Origin: Piscinibacter sp. HJYY11
GTDB taxonomy: Bacteria > Pseudomonadota > Gammaproteobacteria > Burkholderiales > Burkholderiaceae_C
Length of the DNA: 64,000 bases
NCBI RefSeq assembly: GCF_016735515.1
Contig: NZ_JAERQZ010000001.1
Span: 4,452,746 to 4,516,745, forward strand
Reading direction: 5' to 3'
The position numbers were made by a program, and so were the translations under genes. The notes beneath the pieces are model-generated. The model saw only the letters and a list, made by a program, of their open reading frames with translations, did not search any database and had not been told where the DNA came from. This document shows positions 1-8,444 of the stretch, in pieces; within the stretch, counting starts at the first letter, position 1, and each line of letters starts with the position of its first letter.

Positions 1-2
1 CC

Positions 3-3000
3 CCGGCTGTCGCACCCGAGGTGAGCCTTCCCGAGGTGACGGTGCCGGAGGTGAGCCTGCCGGAAGTGACCGTGCCCGTGGTGGCAGAGCAGGCCGAAGC
101 CGCTCCTGAAGCGCCGGCACAAGCCGACGACGACCAGGTCAAGGTGGTCGGCGACCTGCGCATCAGCATTCCGCTCTTCAACATCTACCTCAACGAAGCC
201 GACGAGCTGTCGCGCCGCCTGACCACCGAAGTGGCCGAGTGGGCGATGGAGCTGCATCGCCCGGTGGGCGAGGTGCCCATTGCGCTCGCCCACTCGCTGG
301 CCGGCAACTCGGCGACGGTGGGCTTCGCCGACCTGTCGCACCTGGCGCGCCTGGTCGAGCACGCGCTGATGCGCTCGCAGGCCATCGGCTCGGGCACGCC
401 CGAAGAGGCCCGTCTCTTCGTCGATGCATCGGAAGAAGTGCGCCGCTTGCTGCACCAGTTTGCCGCCGGTTTCCTGAAGCCGGTTGCGCCCGAGCTGCTG
501 CAGCGCCTCGCCGATCACGAGATCAGCTCGGCGCGCCGCCTCGAAGCGGCCAACGCCGCCGAAGCCGCCGCGCCCGAAGTGATCGAGCCGGTCGCGCTGG
601 TGGAAGAGCCGGTCATCGCGCCCGAGCCGGTCGCGGCGCCGCCGGCCCGTGTCTCCCGCCCGGCCCCGCTGGTCGAACACGCCGACGATGCCCTCGTCGC
701 GCATGTCGACAGCACCTTTGGTGGCCTGGACACCAACGTCGGCTCTCTCGGCCAGGCTGAATTCAAGGCGCTCGCGCCGCTGCCGGTGGAAGACACCGCG
801 CGTGCCGCCCCCGTGCGCGCCGATGCGCTGGACGGCGAAGACGACATCGACGCGGTCGACGCGGTCGATGCCGAGCTCTTCCCGATCTTCGAGGAAGAGG
901 CCGAGGAACTGCTGCCCCAGCTCGACGGCAAGCTGCGCGAGTGGGCCCGCCGACCGACCGACAACGGCCCGGCCGCCGCTTGCATGCGCACGCTGCACAC
1001 GCTGAAGGGCGGTGCCCGCCTGGCCGGTGCCATGCGCCTGGGTGAAATGGCGCACCGGCTGGAAACCGCCATCGAGCACCTGCTGGCGCAAAGCACCGTG
1101 ACCACCGCGGACGTCGATGCACTGCACGCGCGCTCCGACGCGCTGTCCGCCGTGTTCGAGGCCCTGCGTTCGCGCGATGCGCAAGCCTACGCAGAAGCCG
1201 AAGACTCCCTGCACGCCACGTTCTCCGATGAGCCGGTCGCACCGCCGCCGGTGGTGCCGCTGGTGCAGCCGGTGGTCGCACCCGTGCTGCCGTCGTTGGC
1301 CGTGATCGAGACGCCGCCGCTGGCCGAGCCGCTGGGGGTGTCCGAGCCCGAGGTGGCACCGGAGCAACCCGTGTCCGCGCCTCGCGTGGCACCTGCCGGC
1401 GAGGCCGCTGCAGCGCCCTCGCGCGACATCGATTGGTCGCGCTTCACCGGCAACGTGGAAGCCGATCCGGCGGCCAAGGCGACTGGCGACCGCGGTGTCG
1501 CCGCCTCCAACGCTGCGGTTCGCGTGCGCGGCCCGCTGCTCGAACGCCTGGTCAATCAAGCCGGTGAGGTCTCCATCACCCGTTCGCGCATCGAGTCGGA
1601 AGTCGGCAACATGCGCAATTCGCTGGGCGACCTGACCGACAACCTGGAGCGTCTGCGCCTTCAATTGCGCGACATCGAGTTCCAGGCGGAAACGCAGATG
1701 ATCTCGCGTCAGGAAGCCGCCAAGGCAGCGCACGAAGCGTTCGACCCGCTCGAGTCGGACCGTTTCACCCGCTTCCAGGAACTGACCCGCATGATGGCCG
1801 AGTCGGTGAACGACGTGGCCACGGTGCAGCGCACGCTGACCCGCACGCTGGAAACGACCGAGGACGAACTTGCCTCGCAGGCCCGCCTCACGCGCGACCT
1901 GCAGGACGACCTGCTCCGCACCCGCATGGTGGAGTTCGAATCGTCGTCCGACCGCCTCTACCGCGTGGTGCGCCAGGCCGCCAAGGAAACCGGCAAGCAG
2001 GTGCGACTGGACATCGTCGGTGGCTCGATCGAAATTGACCGTGGCGTGCTCGACCGCATGACGCCCGCTTTCGAGCACCTGCTGCGCAACTGCGTGACGC
2101 ACGGCATCGAATCGCCTGACGCTCGTGCAGGCGCCGGCAAGGACGCGACCGGCAACATCGTCGTGGCCCTGCACCAGGAAGGCAACGAAGTCGCGGTGGA
2201 GTTCCGCGACGACGGCGCCGGCCTCAACCTCGCCCGCATCCGCGACAAGGGGCTGGCGATGGGCCTGCTCAACGCGAACGAAGAGCACAGCGCCGGCGAC
2301 CTGGCCAACCTGATCTTCACGCCGGGCTTCTCGACCGCCGAGACCGTGACCGAACTTGCCGGCCGTGGTGTCGGCATGGACGTGGTGCGCTCCGAAGTCA
2401 ACGCGATGGGCGGCCGCATCGAGACCGCGACCGCCGCCGGTCAGGGCACGAGCTTCAAGCTGGTGCTGCCGCTGACCACGGCCGTGACGCAGGTGGTGAT
2501 GGTGCGCTCCGGCTCGACCGTGGTGGCCCTGCCGGCCACGCTGATCGAGATCGTGCGGCGCGCCAGCGCCAAGGAACTGGAAGACGCCTACGCCCAGGGC
2601 ACCTACACCCTCGGCGAGCGTTCGCTGCTCTTCTTCTGGTTCGGCTCGCTGCTGCAGGAAAGCGCCGTGAGCCAGGAGCCGGTCGGCCGCACCCGCCCGG
2701 TGGTGGTGGTGCGCTCGGCGCAGCAGCGCATCGCACTGCACGTCGACGAAGTGCTGGGCACGCAGGAAGTGGTGGTGAAGAACCTCGGGCCGCAGTTGTC
2801 GCGCCTGCCGGGTCTTGCCGGCATGACGCTGCTGGCCTCCGGCGCCGTGGCGCTGATCTACAACCCGGTGGCGCTGGCCACGCTGTTCGGCGAAAGCGCG
2901 CGCGCCGCGACCGTCGCCGCGCTGCGCTCGCCCAACCAGCCGGTCGCGCCGACGGTGGAAGAGCAAGCGGTGCAGGCCGCGCCGCTGGTGCTGGTGGTCG

Positions 3001-3356
3001 ACGATTCGCTCACCGTGCGCCGCGTCACGCAGCGCCTGCTGGTGCGCGAAGGCTACCGCGTGACGCTTGCCAAGGACGGCATCGAAGCGCTGGAGTGCCT
3101 GGCCGACGAGCTGCCGCAGGTCGTGCTGAGCGACATCGAAATGCCGCGCATGGACGGCTTCGACCTCGTGCGCAACATCCGCGGTGACACCCGCCTGCGC
3201 GCGCTGCCGGTGATCATGATCACCTCGCGCATCGCGCAGAAGCACCGCGACTACGCGGCGGAGCTGGGCGTCGACCACTACCTCGGCAAGCCGTATTCGG
3301 AAGAAGACCTGCTCGCCCTGATCGGCCGTTACACGGCCATGCCCACGCCGGTGTGA
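3..3356 (+). CDS. chpA: ChpA/PilL-type hybrid chemotaxis histidine kinase for type IV pili (5' end missing)
   Basis: The reading frame is open at the left edge; the GTG at 21 is only the first in-frame start-like codon, so the true start is upstream. Numbered from that GTG: an Hpt-like domain (about 45-165, AHSLAG, lysine lost), an Ala/Pro linker, a canonical Hpt domain (LHTLKGGARLAG, phospho-His near 326), a CheA dimerisation helix, an HATPase (LLRNCVTHGIE and GRGVGMDVV), a CheW-like domain, and a C-terminal receiver with acceptor Asp in VVLSDIEMPRMDG. This order is typical of ChpA/PilL, which controls twitching pili and surface responses. Other Pil-Chp genes would be expected to the left. 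The diguanylate cyclase starts 26 bases downstream and may be co-transcribed. Confidence 0.9.
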   Translation, partial: PAVAPEVSLPEVTVPEVSLPEVTVPVVAEQAEAAPEAPAQADDDQVKVVGDLRISIPLFNIYLNEADELSRRLTTEVAEWAMELHRPVGEVPIALAHSLAGNSATVGFADLSHLARLVEHALMRSQAIGSGTPEEARLFVDASEEVRRLLHQFAAGFLKPVAPELLQRLADHEISSARRLEAANAAEAAAPEVIEPVALVEEPVIAPEPVAAPPARVSRPAPLVEHADDALVAHVDSTFGGLDTNVGSLGQAEFKALAPLPVEDTARAAPVRADALDGEDDIDAVDAVDAELFPIFEEEAEELLPQLDGKLREWARRPTDNGPAAACMRTLHTLKGGARLAGAMRLGEMAHRLETAIEHLLAQSTVTTADVDALHARSDALSAVFEALRSRDAQAYAEAEDSLHATFSDEPVAPPPVVPLVQPVVAPVLPSLAVIETPPLAEPLGVSEPEVAPEQPVSAPRVAPAGEAAAAPSRDIDWSRFTGNVEADPAAKATGDRGVAASNAAVRVRGPLLERLVNQAGEVSITRSRIESEVGNMRNSLGDLTDNLERLRLQLRDIEFQAETQMISRQEAAKAAHEAFDPLESDRFTRFQELTRMMAESVNDVATVQRTLTRTLETTEDELASQARLTRDLQDDLLRTRMVEFESSSDRLYRVVRQAAKETGKQVRLDIVGGSIEIDRGVLDRMTPAFEHLLRNCVTHGIESPDARAGAGKDATGNIVVALHQEGNEVAVEFRDDGAGLNLARIRDKGLAMGLLNANEEHSAGDLANLIFTPGFSTAETVTELAGRGVGMDVVRSEVNAMGGRIETATAAGQGTSFKLVLPLTTAVTQVVMVRSGSTVVALPATLIEIVRRASAKELEDAYAQGTYTLGERSLLFFWFGSLLQESAVSQEPVGRTRPVVVVRSAQQRIALHVDEVLGTQEVVVKNLGPQLSRLPGLAGMTLLASGAVALIYNPVALATLFGESARAATVAALRSPNQPVAPTVEEQAVQAAPLVLVVDDSLTVRRVTQRLLVREGYRVTLAKDGIEALECLADELPQVVLSDIEMPRMDGFDLVRNIRGDTRLRALPVIMITSRIAQKHRDYAAELGVDHYLGKPYSEEDLLALIGRYTAMPTPV
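18..77 (+). repeat. Two tandem 30-bp in-frame repeats in the chpA/pilL linker
   Basis: Two consecutive 30-base units (18-47 and 48-77) each encode EVSLPEVTVP and differ only at third codon positions. They lie in a Pro/Ala/Val-rich linker of the CheA-like protein. The array may continue beyond the left edge. The synonymous differences suggest the repeat is not a very recent duplication. Confidence 0.75.
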
Positions 3357-3382
3357 GCCGGCTCCGGTGAGCTTCTGTCGCC

Positions 3383-4411
3383 ATGTCGGAACTGGTCGAC
3401 CACCTCGCAGAGCTCACTGGCTTTCGTGACCGTGACATCCTCGATGTGACGCTCGTGGGCGCGCTGCGCGACCTGCTGCGCCCGCGCGTGGTCACGATCT
3501 ACCGCGCAGTGGGCGACGCCGGCAACGAGCGCTGGATCACCCGGGCACGCCTCGGCGAGAACGATGCCGTGGCCACCGCCGACCCGGTCTGGGCCGAAAT
3601 CGAGAGCCTGCCTCCGCTCGGCCTCTATCCCGAGCGGCTGCAGGCCATGAAGGGCCAGGCCACGGTCGTCACGGTGCCGGGCCGCCACTCCTTGAGCCTC
3701 TTCCCCGTCAGCACCGACCGCGAGGTCGTGGGCGTGATGGAGATCGAAACGCTCGACCCGCTTTCCGACGAATCGCGCCGGCTGGTGGGCAGCATCCTGC
3801 GCATCTATCGCAACTTCCAGGCGCTGCTCGACTACAGCGAGCGCGACACGCTCACCGGCCTGCTCAACCGCAAGACCTTCGACGAGAGCTTCCTCAAGGC
3901 GACGAACGAGCCCACGGGCATCCCGATGGCCGCCGACGGCCGCCGGCTTCCGACGGCCAGCCACCGCCACTGGCTGGGCGTGATCGACATCGACCATTTC
4001 AAGTCGGTCAACGACAACTACGGCCACCTCATCGGCGACGAGGTGCTGCTGCTGCTGTCGCGCCTGATGCGCAGCAGCTTCCGCTTCCACGACCGGCTGT
4101 ATCGCTTCGGTGGCGAGGAGTTCGTCGTGCTGATGCGCTGCGCCAACGAGCAGGACGCCGCGCTCGCACTCGAGCGCATGCGCAGCAACACCGCGAGCTA
4201 CCCCTTCCCGCAGGTGGGTCAGATCACCATCAGCATCGGCTTCACTGAAGTGAAGCCGGGCGACACGCCGAGCGCTGCCTTCGAGCGTGCTGACAAGGCG
4301 GTGTATTTCGCCAAGAGCCACGGCCGCAACCAGGTGCAAAGCCACGCCGAGTTGGTCGCCCGTGGTGACTTGGAAGACGAGTCGAAGATCGGCGACGTCG
4401 AGCTGTTCTAG
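3383..4411 (+). CDS. Diguanylate cyclase (GGEEF) with GAF-like N-terminal region
   Basis: A 342-residue protein. The N-terminal half (about 1-150) resembles a GAF-type sensor and has no membrane segments. The C-terminal half is a GGDEF domain whose active-site loop reads GGEEF at 243-247, so it should make cyclic di-GMP from two GTP. An RFHD motif (R234-D237) lies exactly five residues before GGEEF and matches the RxxD product-inhibition site. It follows the pilus chemotaxis kinase closely, suggesting a link between surface sensing and c-di-GMP, but the connection is inferred. Its TAG stop overlaps the stop of the convergent photolyase gene in the shared sequence CTAG. Confidence 0.92.
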   Translation: MSELVDHLAELTGFRDRDILDVTLVGALRDLLRPRVVTIYRAVGDAGNERWITRARLGENDAVATADPVWAEIESLPPLGLYPERLQAMKGQATVVTVPGRHSLSLFPVSTDREVVGVMEIETLDPLSDESRRLVGSILRIYRNFQALLDYSERDTLTGLLNRKTFDESFLKATNEPTGIPMAADGRRLPTASHRHWLGVIDIDHFKSVNDNYGHLIGDEVLLLLSRLMRSSFRFHDRLYRFGGEEFVVLMRCANEQDAALALERMRSNTASYPFPQVGQITISIGFTEVKPGDTPSAAFERADKAVYFAKSHGRNQVQSHAELVARGDLEDESKIGDVELF

Positions 4412-5874
4412 CGGCTCCTGGTCTTCACGACGGCATAGCGTTCGAGCGTCTTCGCACGAGCTTCGTCGTGCATCACGATGGGCTCCGGGTAGTCGTGGCC
4501 CAGCCGCACGCCCGCGTCCGCCAGCTCGATCGGCCTCGCCAACCACGGTGCATGGATCGCCTTGTCTGAAAGTCTCGCCAGCGCCGGCAGGTAGCGCCGG
4601 ATGAACTTGCCGCTGCCATCAAACTTCTCGCTCTGGCTCACCGGGTTGAAGATGCGGAAGTAGGGCTGCGCATCGCAGCCGGTCGAGGCGGCCCACTGCC
4701 AGCCGCCGTTGTTGGCGGCCAGGTCGTAGTCGTTGAGCTTCTCGGCGAAATAGCGCTCGCCCCAGCGCCAGTCGATGCCGAGGTCCTTCACCAGGAAGCT
4801 CGCCACCACCATGCGCAGGCGGTTGTGCATGTAGCCGGACTGGTTGATCTGCGCCATGGCGGCGTCGACCAGCGGGTAGCCGGTCCGGCCCTCGCACCAG
4901 GCGGCGAAGAGGGCATCGGCGTGCTTGCCGTGCTCCCACTTGATCGCGTCGTACTCGGGCTTGAAGCTCGCGCCCACGACGTGGGGGTGGTGGTGCAGCA
5001 CCTGGTGGTAGAAGTCACGCCAGACGAGTTCCGACAGCCACACCGCCGCTCCGCGCGAGCCGTGGTGCATGCGGCTCGCAGCCTCGCGCGCGAGCTGGCG
5101 GATCGACACGGTGCCGAAACGCAGGTGCGCCGACAGGTAGCTCGGCCCTTTGACCGCGGGGAAGTCGCGGGCGGTGTCGTAGCGGTCGATGCGGAGCAGG
5201 AAGTCGGCCAGCATCTCTTGCGCGCCGGCTTCGCCGATGCCGAGCTTCATCTCGTGCAGGTTGGTGCGTTCGAAGCCGATCTCTCGCAGCGTGGGCACGC
5301 CAGCCTCGAGACCGTCGGGCACCGGCGCCAGGCTGCTGGCGTACTTCTCCACGGGGTAGGCGCTCACGTAGAACGGCTCCACCTTCTTCAACCAGGCGTT
5401 CTTGTACGGCGTGAACACGCTGTACGGCGAGCCGCTGCCCGTGAGAACCTCCTGGCGCTCGAAGACCACATGGTCCTTGCTGGTGTGCAGCGAGATGCCG
5501 AGGTCGGCCAACGCACCGCGCACACGGGCGTCGCGCGCCAGCGCATCGGGCTCGTCGTCATGGTTGGCGTAGACCGCCTGCACGTTCAGGGTCTTGGCGA
5601 GCTTGGGCAGCTCGTCCACCGCCTGCCCGTGCCGCACGATCAAGCCTGCTTCCGGCTGGTGTTGCCGGAGCGCAGCGTCGAGCGCCTGCAGGCTGTCGCG
5701 GATGAACTCGACCCGGCGGTCGGCGCGGGGCAGCGGGTCGAGGATGGCGCTGTCGAACACAAAGGCGCACCACACCTTGCGCGCAGCTTTCAAAGCGTGG
5801 AAGAGAGCGGCGTGGTCGCTGCTCCGCAGGTCGCGACGAAACCAGACGAGTGCGGCATCCAAGACCTTTTCCAT
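4408..5874 (-). CDS. phrB: Deoxyribodipyrimidine photolyase
   Basis: A 488-residue cryptochrome/photolyase family protein, the usual length for class I CPD photolyases. The N-terminal alpha/beta antenna-binding domain begins with ALVWFRRDLRSSDH. The C-terminal FAD-binding domain carries WQWAASTGCDAQPYFRIFNP, the conserved flavin-pocket segment. It should repair UV cyclobutane pyrimidine dimers using light. The gene is alone on the minus strand, convergent with the diguanylate cyclase (4-base overlap) and divergent from yqgE. The second chromophore cannot be told from sequence. A cryptochrome role is possible but less likely. Confidence 0.95.
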   Translation of the reverse strand: MEKVLDAALVWFRRDLRSSDHAALFHALKAARKVWCAFVFDSAILDPLPRADRRVEFIRDSLQALDAALRQHQPEAGLIVRHGQAVDELPKLAKTLNVQAVYANHDDEPDALARDARVRGALADLGISLHTSKDHVVFERQEVLTGSGSPYSVFTPYKNAWLKKVEPFYVSAYPVEKYASSLAPVPDGLEAGVPTLREIGFERTNLHEMKLGIGEAGAQEMLADFLLRIDRYDTARDFPAVKGPSYLSAHLRFGTVSIRQLAREAASRMHHGSRGAAVWLSELVWRDFYHQVLHHHPHVVGASFKPEYDAIKWEHGKHADALFAAWCEGRTGYPLVDAAMAQINQSGYMHNRLRMVVASFLVKDLGIDWRWGERYFAEKLNDYDLAANNGGWQWAASTGCDAQPYFRIFNPVSQSEKFDGSGKFIRRYLPALARLSDKAIHAPWLARPIELADAGVRLGHDYPEPIVMHDEARAKTLERYAVVKTRSR

Positions 5875-5896
5875 CGGGCCGAGTTTGCCGCAGGAA

Positions 5897-5902
5897 TAAA
5901 AT
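5897..5902 (+). promoter_or_regulatory. Candidate -10 box (TAAAAT) just upstream of yqgE
   Basis: TAAAAT lies 7 bases before the yqgE ATG at 5910, so transcription would begin at about the start codon. No convincing -35 element or correctly spaced Shine-Dalgarno sequence is visible. It is the only likely promoter site in the 35-base divergent gap. Confidence 0.35.
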
Positions 5903-5909
5903 CGCGCGC

Positions 5910-6497
5910 ATGGCCGGCTCGTCCATCAACCTCACCAACCAGTTCCTGATCGCCATGCCCGGCATGGCCGACGAGACCTTTGCCGGTGCGGTGGTCTACA
6001 TGTGCGAGCACACCGACAAGGGCGCGCTCGGCCTCGTGATCAACAAGCCGATCGACATCAAGCTGAAGAACCTGTTCGAGAAGGTCGAGCTCACGCTGGA
6101 TCGTGCCGACCTGGCCAACGAGCCGGTCTACTTCGGCGGGCCGGTGCAGACCGAGCGCGGCTTCGTGCTGCACGAGCGCCTGGGCGGCGATGGCGAGGAT
6201 GGCGGTCACTACAACTCCTCGCTGCAGATCCCGGGCGGCCTGGAGATGACGACCAGCAAGGACGTGCTGGAAGCCCTCTCGCACGGCGCTGGCCCGAAGA
6301 AGATCCTCGTCACCCTCGGCTACAGCGGCTGGAGCGCCGGCCAGCTCGAAGAAGAGATCGGCCGCAACGGCTGGATCACCGTCAGCGCCGAGCCCGGCAT
6401 CATCTTCGACACGCCGGTCGAGCAGCGCTACGACAAGGCGCTGTCGCTCTTGGGCATCGACCCGCGCATGCTGAGCCAAGAGGCGGGGCACGCATGA
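5910..6497 (+). CDS. yqgE: YqgE/AlgH family protein
   Basis: A 195-residue protein beginning MAGSSINLTNQFLIAMPGM, the family signature, followed by FAGAVVYMCEH and GALGLVINKP. The ATG at 5910 is chosen because the family conservation starts there; an upstream extension would run into the photolyase gene on the other strand. The biochemical function of the family is not firmly established; AlgH was first linked to alginate control in Pseudomonas. The stop overlaps the ruvX start (ATGA), so the two are translationally coupled, an arrangement widely conserved in proteobacteria. Confidence 0.93.
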   Translation: MAGSSINLTNQFLIAMPGMADETFAGAVVYMCEHTDKGALGLVINKPIDIKLKNLFEKVELTLDRADLANEPVYFGGPVQTERGFVLHERLGGDGEDGGHYNSSLQIPGGLEMTTSKDVLEALSHGAGPKKILVTLGYSGWSAGQLEEEIGRNGWITVSAEPGIIFDTPVEQRYDKALSLLGIDPRMLSQEAGHA

Positions 6498-6904
6498 GCC
6501 AGCAGGCTCTGCCTCCCATCTCTCCTCGCTCCTTTCTCGCTTTCGATTTCGGTACCAAGCGCGTGGGCGTGGCCAGCGGCAACACCCTCACGCGCACCGC
6601 CACGCCCCTGAAGACCGTCGCCGCCGAAGGGGATGCCCGTTTCGCCGCGCTCGGAGCGCTCATCCAGGAGTGGCAGCCCGAGGCGCTGGTGGTCGGCGTG
6701 CCCTACCACCCCGACGGCGCACCGCATGACAATACCGCCCGCGCGCAGCGCTTCGCCCGCCAGCTGCACGGCCGCTTCAGGCTGCCGGTGCACGAGGTGG
6801 ACGAGCGCTACAGCACCACCGAGGCCCATGCCCACGGCGCGAGCGACGTCGATGCGGCCTCGGCCGCGATCATCCTGGAGCAGTTCTTGAAAGACTTGCC
6901 ATGA
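6494..6904 (+). CDS. ruvX: RuvX/YqgF Holliday-junction resolvase-like nuclease
   Basis: A 136-residue protein of the RNase H-like YqgF family. The first catalytic Asp sits in FLAFDFGTKRVGVA (about residue 18), a middle strand reads ALVVGVPYHPDG, and the final acidic residues are in DERYSTTEA and near SDVDAASAAIILEQ. The family is implicated in processing the 5' end of pre-16S rRNA and has been proposed as a Holliday junction resolvase. It overlaps yqgE by four bases and precedes pyrR by 58 bases. Confidence 0.93.
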   Translation: MSQQALPPISPRSFLAFDFGTKRVGVASGNTLTRTATPLKTVAAEGDARFAALGALIQEWQPEALVVGVPYHPDGAPHDNTARAQRFARQLHGRFRLPVHEVDERYSTTEAHAHGASDVDAASAAIILEQFLKDLP

Positions 6905-6962
6905 GCCACGCCCGGCCGCCCGAAGGGGCTCACACCGCAGTGCAACGCACGGAGGTTCCTCA

Positions 6963-7475
6963 ATGAGCACATTGCATCTCGACGCCGAGGCCTTGTACGG
7001 TGACTTGCTGAGCGGCGTACGCACTCTGCTGCAACCCGACGCCGTGCTGGTCGGCATCTGGTCCGGCGGCGCCTGGCTGGCCGAGCGCCTGCAGCGCGAC
7101 CTGAAGCTTGCCGGCGAGCCGGGCGTGATCTCGAGCGCCCTGCACCGCGACGACTTCTCTTCGCGGGGCCTGTCCAGCGCCGACCCGACCAAGCTGCCGT
7201 TCGAGATCGAAGGCAAGCCGATCGTGCTGATCGACGACGTGCTCTACACCGGCCGCACCACGCGGGCCGTGATCAACGAGCTCTTCGACTTCGGCCGTCC
7301 GGCGAGCGTCACGCTCGCGGTGCTGGTCGACCGTGGCGGCCGCGAGCTGCCGATCCAGCCGGCCTATGCCGCCGCCCGCATCGCCTTGCCCAAGGCCTCG
7401 CGCCTGCGCCTGGCGCGCGACGACGACGGGCGCTTCAGTTTCGACATCCAGGAGAAGAAGGGAGAGGGTTCGTGA
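6963..7475 (+). CDS. pyrR: PyrR: pyrimidine regulatory protein / uracil phosphoribosyltransferase
   Basis: A 170-residue type I phosphoribosyltransferase. The PRPP loop [17 protein letters not shown] lies at about 87-103, and the N-terminal part matches PyrR. In Gram-positive bacteria PyrR controls pyr mRNA attenuation; in proteobacteria the regulatory role is less clear, and it may mainly salvage uracil. GGAGG precedes the ATG at a good distance. The stop overlaps the GTG start of pyrB, giving an operon pyrR-pyrB-pyrC'. No obvious pyr attenuator was seen in the 58-base leader. Confidence 0.93.
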   Translation: MSTLHLDAEALYGDLLSGVRTLLQPDAVLVGIWSGGAWLAERLQRDLKLAGEPGVISSALHRDDFSSRGLSSADPTKLPFEIEGKPIVLIDDVLYTGRTTRAVINELFDFGRPASVTLAVLVDRGGRELPIQPAYAAARIALPKASRLRLARDDDGRFSFDIQEKKGEGS

Positions 7476-8428
7476 CGCGCAACCCGCAACTCAACAAGCA
7501 CGGCGAGCTGATCCACCTGCTCTCCATCGAAGGCCTGCCGCGGGCGGTGATCCACCACATCCTCGACACCGCCGGCACCTTCCTCAGCGTGAACGACCGC
7601 GAGGTGAAGAAGGTGCCCCTCTTGCGCGGCAAGAGCGTCTTCAACCTCTTCTTCGAGAACAGCACCCGCACGCGCACCACCTTCGAGATCGCGGCCAAGC
7701 GCCTCTCGGCCGATGTGATCAACCTCGACATCGCGAAGTCGAGCGCCGCCAAGGGTGAGAGCCTGCTCGACACCATCGCCAACCTGTCGGCCATGCACGC
7801 CGACATGTTCGTCGTGCGCCACAGCGAGAGCGGGGCGCCGTACCTCATCGCCCAGCACTGCGCGCCGCACGTGCACGTGGTCAACGCGGGCGACGGCCGG
7901 CATGCGCACCCGACGCAGGGCCTGCTCGACATGTACACGATCCGCCACTACAAGCAGGACTTCACCAAGCTGAGCGTGGCGATCGTCGGCGACATCGTGC
8001 ACTCGCGCGTGGCGCGTTCCGACATCAACGCGCTGGCCACGCTGGGCGTGCCCGACATCCGCGCCGTGGGCCCGAAGACGCTGGTGCCCGGCGACCTGAA
8101 GGAGATGGGCGTGCGGGTGTGCCACGACATGGCCGAGGGGATCCGCGGCGCCGACGTGGTCATCATGCTGCGCCTGCAGAACGAGCGCATGAGCGGCGCC
8201 ATGCTGCCGAGTGCCGGCGAGTTCTTCAAGAACTACGGCCTCACGCAGGAGAAGCTGGCCCACGCCAAGCCCGATGCGATCGTGATGCACCCGGGCCCGA
8301 TCAACCGCGGTGTGGAGATCGATTCGTCGGTGGCCGATGGCAAGCAGAGCGTGATCCTGCCGCAGGTCACCTTCGGCATCGCGGTGCGCATGGCGGTCAT
8401 GTCCACGATCGCCGGCAACAACGCCTGA
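7472..8428 (+). CDS. pyrB: Aspartate carbamoyltransferase catalytic chain
   Basis: A 318-residue protein catalysing the first committed step of pyrimidine synthesis, carbamoyl phosphate plus aspartate to N-carbamoyl-aspartate. The carbamoyl-phosphate loop [13 protein letters not shown] carries STRTR at 64-68, and [12 protein letters not shown] and [12 protein letters not shown] are family signatures. It starts with GTG inside the pyrR stop. The downstream dihydroorotase-like gene, 16 bases away, lacks its metal ligands, which is the arrangement of the class A ATCase (a PyrB plus inactive PyrC' dodecamer) known from Pseudomonas. Confidence 0.96.
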   Translation: MTRNPQLNKHGELIHLLSIEGLPRAVIHHILDTAGTFLSVNDREVKKVPLLRGKSVFNLFFENSTRTRTTFEIAAKRLSADVINLDIAKSSAAKGESLLDTIANLSAMHADMFVVRHSESGAPYLIAQHCAPHVHVVNAGDGRHAHPTQGLLDMYTIRHYKQDFTKLSVAIVGDIVHSRVARSDINALATLGVPDIRAVGPKTLVPGDLKEMGVRVCHDMAEGIRGADVVIMLRLQNERMSGAMLPSAGEFFKNYGLTQEKLAHAKPDAIVMHPGPINRGVEIDSSVADGKQSVILPQVTFGIAVRMAVMSTIAGNNA

Positions 8429-8444
8429 GGGAGCGCTCGACAAG

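Noticed and set aside
6903..6931. GAGCC...GGCTC repeat after ruvX as a repetitive extragenic element
   Set aside because: Only five base pairs with a long loop, and no second copy was noticed in the window.
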